A DNA stretch of 64,000 nucleotides from Candidatus Hydrogenedentota bacterium. Its GTDB lineage: Bacteria; Hydrogenedentota; Hydrogenedentia; Hydrogenedentales; JAGMZX01. This document shows positions 61,125 to 64,000 of this stretch, piece after piece; position 1 is the first letter of the stretch, and the number at the start of each line of letters is the position of its first letter. Both the position numbers and the translations under genes were made by a program. The DNA lies in contig JAKQEQ010000181.1 of NCBI GenBank assembly GCA_029556545.1, positions 1 through 64,000 on the forward strand. The letters run 5' to 3'. The notes below the pieces were generated by a model. The model was not told the DNA's origin. It saw only the letters and a list, made by a program, of their open reading frames with translations, and made no database searches.

Positions 61125-62504
61125 ATGAAGATCACATCGTATGGCGCGGCGGAAGGGGTTACGGGAAGCAAACACCTTATCGAGGTCAACGGGCACCGCG
61201 TTCTGCTGGATTGCGGGATGTTCCAGGGAAGCCGCAAGGAGGCGGACGCGAAGAATCGGCGTTTGGGTTTCGACCCCGCGAAATTAGACGCCGTCGTGCT
61301 CAGCCATGCGCACATCGACCATAGCGGCCTCTTGCCGATGCTCGCGAAGGGCGGGTACCGCGGCGGCATCCACGCTACGCCGGCCACGCGGGACCTCTGC
61401 GCCATCATGCTGATGGACAGCGCGCACATCCAGGAGAAAGACGCGGAATGGCTTTCCAAGAAGCACATGACCTTCGTGCCGCCATTGTACACCGCGGAAG
61501 ACGCGCAGGAAATCATGCGCCGATTCATGTCCGTGCCCTACGAGATTCGCTTCGCCCTGGTCCCCGGGGTGTTTGTGACGTTTCACGATGCGGGCCACGT
61601 ACTCGGATCGGCCATGATCGAGCTGGAAATCGAGGAAGGCCCCCGGCGGCGACGGCTAATCTTCTCGGGCGACATCGGCCGGAAGAACATGCCCATCCTC
61701 GAGGACCCGTGGGAGCCGACGGACGCCGATATCGTCCTCATGGAAAGCACCTACGGCGACCGCGACCACGACCCCATCGAGCGCATGGACGAGAAACTGG
61801 CGCGCATCGTGACCGAGACGGTCGAGCGCGGCGGCAAGATCATCATTCCAACCTTTGCATTGGAGCGTGCGCAGGAGATCGTGTATGCCCTGAAGCGGCT
61901 CGAAGCCCGCAACGCGGTTCCCGACGTCCCCGTGTTCGTGGACAGCCCCCTCACGGTCAACATTACCGAGGTGTTCCGCCTGCACACAGAAGCTTTCGAT
62001 CGAGACTTCCAGCGGGTGATGCGCGAGACCGGCGACCCCTTCCAGCTTCGCCGCATCTCCTACATTCGCGCGCTCAACGAGTCGATGCAACTCAACGACC
62101 TGCGCGAGCCGGCCATCATCATTTCCGCCTCCGGCATGTGCGAGTACGGGCGTATCCTCCACCACCTCAAGAACCATTGCGGCAACCCGAAAAACACCAT
62201 CCTCATCATCGGTTTCCAGGCCAAGAACACCTTGGGCCGCCGCATCGTCGAACGCCAACCGCGCATCCCCATCTTCGGCGTCCAGCGCGACCTGCGCGCC
62301 CAGGTCAAGATCATGAACGAGTTCAGCGCTCACGCCGGGCGCACCGAACTCATCGCGTTCGGAAAGCGCTTCAAGGATTGCGCCGAGCGCCTGTTGCTCG
62401 TACACGGCGAACCCGCGTCGCTCGAAGCGCTGAAGGCCGCCCTCGAAAACGAGGGCGTTAAGAACCTTGAGATAGCGAAGGAAGCGGTAACGATCGAGTT
62501 CTGA
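61125..62504 (+). CDS. Metallo-beta-lactamase/beta-CASP RNA hydrolase
   Basis: 459 residues. SHAHIDHSGLLP is the HxHxDH metal site, FHDAGHVLGSAMIELE and FSGDIGRKNMPIL further ligands. The beta-CASP part has IIPTFALERAQEIVYAL, SASGMCEYGRILHHL and NEFSAHAGRTELIAF. It is the CPSF73-like/YsnA-type RNA nuclease group in bacteria. RNA target unknown. Confidence 0.9.
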   Translation: MKITSYGAAEGVTGSKHLIEVNGHRVLLDCGMFQGSRKEADAKNRRLGFDPAKLDAVVLSHAHIDHSGLLPMLAKGGYRGGIHATPATRDLCAIMLMDSAHIQEKDAEWLSKKHMTFVPPLYTAEDAQEIMRRFMSVPYEIRFALVPGVFVTFHDAGHVLGSAMIELEIEEGPRRRRLIFSGDIGRKNMPILEDPWEPTDADIVLMESTYGDRDHDPIERMDEKLARIVTETVERGGKIIIPTFALERAQEIVYALKRLEARNAVPDVPVFVDSPLTVNITEVFRLHTEAFDRDFQRVMRETGDPFQLRRISYIRALNESMQLNDLREPAIIISASGMCEYGRILHHLKNHCGNPKNTILIIGFQAKNTLGRRIVERQPRIPIFGVQRDLRAQVKIMNEFSAHAGRTELIAFGKRFKDCAERLLLVHGEPASLEALKAALENEGVKNLEIAKEAVTIEF

Positions 62505-62541
62505 GCCGGAAGAGCAACCCCCATCTTGGCGCGAGCGGTCC

Positions 62542-62570
62542 TTGACCCCGTCGCGCCGACGCCCTATCAT
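62542..62570 (+). promoter_or_regulatory. rhaT: Promoter of rhaT
   Basis: TTGACC (62542-62547), 17 nt, TATCAT (62565-62570), both 5/6, 30 nt before the ATG. Confidence 0.6.
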
Positions 62571-62599
62571 CCGGTTTTTCGTCAGAGAGGGACCGATTC

Positions 62600-63820
62600 A
62601 TGAATCCATTTCTTGGGGTGACGCTACATGCCGTGGGCGGGTTGGCCGCGGCGAGTTTCTACATTCCATATAAGGGCGTGCGGCGGTGGTCCTGGGAGAG
62701 TTACTGGATTGTGGGCGGGGTGTTCAGTTGGCTGATTGCGCCGTGGGTGGTCGCGCTGCTGACCGTGCCGGGGGTACTGGGGATTCTCCGCGCCGCGGAG
62801 TGGAGCACCCTCTTCTGGTGCTATTTCTTCGGCGTGTTGTGGGGCGTCGGCGGGCTGACTTTCGGGTTGTCGGTGCGGTATCTCGGCATGTCGCTCGGCT
62901 ATGCGATTACGCTCGGTTTCTGCGCGGCCTTCGGAACGCTTATCCCGCCGATCTTCGCGGGCGGCTTGCCCGAACTGCTGGGGCATTTCAGCGGCTGGGT
63001 GGTCTTGAGCGGCGTCGCGGTGTGTCTGGGCGGCATCGCGACGTGTGGCCACGCGGGGATACGCAAGGAGCGCGAACTCTCGGACGAGGCGAAGACGGCG
63101 AGCATTCAGGAATTCAATTTCGTGAAGGGGGTGTGGGTAGCCATTCTTTCGGGCATCATGAGCGCGTGCATGAATTACGGGATCACGGCGGGTCAGCCGC
63201 TGGCCAAACTGGCGGCGGACATGGGCGCGCCCGCGCTGTTCGTCAACGGGCCGGTCTTCATCATCGTGCTCGCGGGCGGCTTCACGACGAACGTGATCTG
63301 GTGCCTGTACCTGAACGTGAAGAACCGCAGCGGCGGCGACTACGTGAACACGAACTCGCCGCTCCCGCTGAACTATGTGCTCTCCGCGCTTGCGGGCACG
63401 ACGTGGTATTTCCAGTTTATGTTCTACGGGATGGGCAAGACGCAGATGGGCCGTTTCGACTTTTCGAGTTGGACGCTCCACATGGCGTTCATCATCATTT
63501 TCAGCAACATCTGGGGATTGCTCTTCCGCGAATGGCGCGGTTCGAGCCGCCGCACGCTGCGCTGGGTCGCTGCGGGCATTCTGGTGCTGATCGCGTCGAC
63601 CATTGTCGTGGGCGCGGGCAACACGCTGGAAGAGCGCCGCATCGGCGCCGGGTCCGTGGAGGAAAGAACAGACTCCGGGAACGCCGTGGAGCGACCCGTC
63701 TCACTTCTCCTCGGGGAAGACGCGAACCAGTACGACGCCGTGCCGGGGCACACGACCGGTGAAGTCGCGATCGAAACTTCCCAGGTCCCGCTGCCGCCAG
63801 AGGTCGCGGACCCGTCGTGA
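62600..63820 (+). CDS. rhaT: L-rhamnose-proton symporter RhaT, with extended C-terminus
   Basis: 406 residues against about 344 in E. coli. Ten membrane helices fit to about residue 340, with FYIPYKGVRRWSWESYWIVG and TTWYFQFMFYGMGKTQMG as family motifs. After STIVVGAGNTLEE the remaining ~60 residues are polar, unlike RhaT, and run 120 nt into the convergent alpha-galactosidase gene. The original stop was probably lost near 63640. It imports rhamnose with H+. Confidence 0.88.
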   Translation: MNPFLGVTLHAVGGLAAASFYIPYKGVRRWSWESYWIVGGVFSWLIAPWVVALLTVPGVLGILRAAEWSTLFWCYFFGVLWGVGGLTFGLSVRYLGMSLGYAITLGFCAAFGTLIPPIFAGGLPELLGHFSGWVVLSGVAVCLGGIATCGHAGIRKERELSDEAKTASIQEFNFVKGVWVAILSGIMSACMNYGITAGQPLAKLAADMGAPALFVNGPVFIIVLAGGFTTNVIWCLYLNVKNRSGGDYVNTNSPLPLNYVLSALAGTTWYFQFMFYGMGKTQMGRFDFSSWTLHMAFIIIFSNIWGLLFREWRGSSRRTLRWVAAGILVLIASTIVVGAGNTLEERRIGAGSVEERTDSGNAVERPVSLLLGEDANQYDAVPGHTTGEVAIETSQVPLPPEVADPS

Positions 63821-64000
63821 CCCGGTCACGCCCAGGTCCGCCCACGTGACGCGCACTTCGCGCTCGATTTCGTCGAGATTAAAGAGTCCGACCGCTTTCG
63901 ATCCATCTTCCATGTCCTTCGCCCACGCCTCCACGAGGTCTCCGCGCATGGCGGGCGCGGCGGCGCGGCAAAGCGGGTCCTGATCGACTTCGAGGACTTC
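63701..64000 (-). CDS. GH27-like alpha-galactosidase, 3' end
   Basis: Only the last 99 codons are inside the window (5' end off the edge). EVLEVDQDPLCRAA resembles the end of the GH27 barrel (xVNQDPLG). The C-terminal beta-domain follows with AWAKDMEDGSKAVGLFNLDE, RDLWRQRDLGSFDRDF and a final PRHGVVLVRVFP. GH27 enzymes cut alpha-galactose or related sugars. The gene is convergent with rhaT, overlapping its end. Confidence 0.8.
   Translation of the reverse strand, partial: EVLEVDQDPLCRAAAPAMRGDLVEAWAKDMEDGSKAVGLFNLDEIEREVRVTWADLGVTGSRRVRDLWRQRDLGSFDRDFTGRVPRHGVVLVRVFPEEK

Noticed and set aside
1-64000. CRISPR arrays, tRNA or rRNA genes, prophage or insertion sequences
   Set aside because: No spaced identical repeats, cloverleaf-like segment, integrase or transposase was recognised on reading through.

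Overview
This GC-rich 64 kb window comes from a free-living, diderm (Gram-negative-type) bacterium. The signs are an N-terminal lipobox lipoprotein, a Na+-pumping NADH:quinone reductase (NQR), flagellar and PilT genes, and pseudopilins with an H-X9-DG-type C-terminus. Together with DUF1573 and DUF1080 secreted proteins, a sugar-phosphate isomerase/epimerase and RhaT, this gene style is typical of the Hydrogenedentota / Planctomycetes-Lentisphaerae type of lineage. That placement is inferred from gene content and is not proven. No tRNA, rRNA, CRISPR array, prophage or insertion sequence was recognised. Gene order looks chromosomal and mostly housekeeping.

Layout. 0-7.6 kb: end of rpsI with a strong hairpin terminator, then a DUF1573 protein, a YprB-like exonuclease, a secreted PI-PLC-like enzyme, a tRNA-dihydrouridine synthase, a duplicated DUF1080 protein and a LysE exporter. 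7.6-13.5 kb: a four-gene 2-oxoacid:ferredoxin oxidoreductase (best fit VOR) faces an ACT-domain gene and a single ORF that fuses phosphate butyryltransferase to butyrate kinase. Together these could take branched-chain 2-oxoacids through acyl-CoA and acyl-phosphate to a fatty acid plus ATP. 13.6-22.9 kb: GT2, RmlB and RmlD (dTDP-rhamnose), an antiporter-EIIA fusion, a TPR protein, a pseudopilin, a VapBC module with a perfect operator palindrome, SerC and a RelBE-like module. 23-26.3 kb: proA-nadD-yqeK-methyltransferase, overlapping. 26.3-28.6 kb: a FlgM-like small protein divergent from flgK, with a sigma-28-type promoter in front of flgK.

28.7-42 kb: aspartate aminotransferase, ECF sigma/anti-sigma pair, PilT, a RatA-like protein, LexA with its own promoter and SOS operator, ClpS-ClpA, a TIM-barrel epimerase, PdxH, Cmk-RecJ and MtnA. 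42-49.2 kb: complete nqrABCDEF followed by apbE, the flavin transferase that flavinylates NqrB and NqrC. 49.2-52 kb: a large lipoprotein whose C-terminus is a pseudopilin head domain, and a 45-residue LIM-half-finger-like zinc protein behind a near-consensus promoter. 52.2-63.8 kb: a long co-directional run of accA, DUF167, punA, PIN/TRAM, ispD, ispF, tlyA, recN, a LOG-like gene, a DegT aminotransferase, a beta-CASP hydrolase and rhaT. The window closes with the 3' end of a convergent GH27-like alpha-galactosidase.

Most interesting points: the Ptb-Buk fusion beside VOR and ACT; the lipoprotein-pseudopilin chimera; the flgK/FlgM-like divergent unit with an exact GCCGATAA promoter element; the tiny acidic zinc-finger protein; and dispersed short palindromes (YCCGCC-TNY-GGCGGR after CTCG). 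Start codons were chosen from Shine-Dalgarno matches and family N-termini. Several promoters are proposed from -35/-10 matches only.
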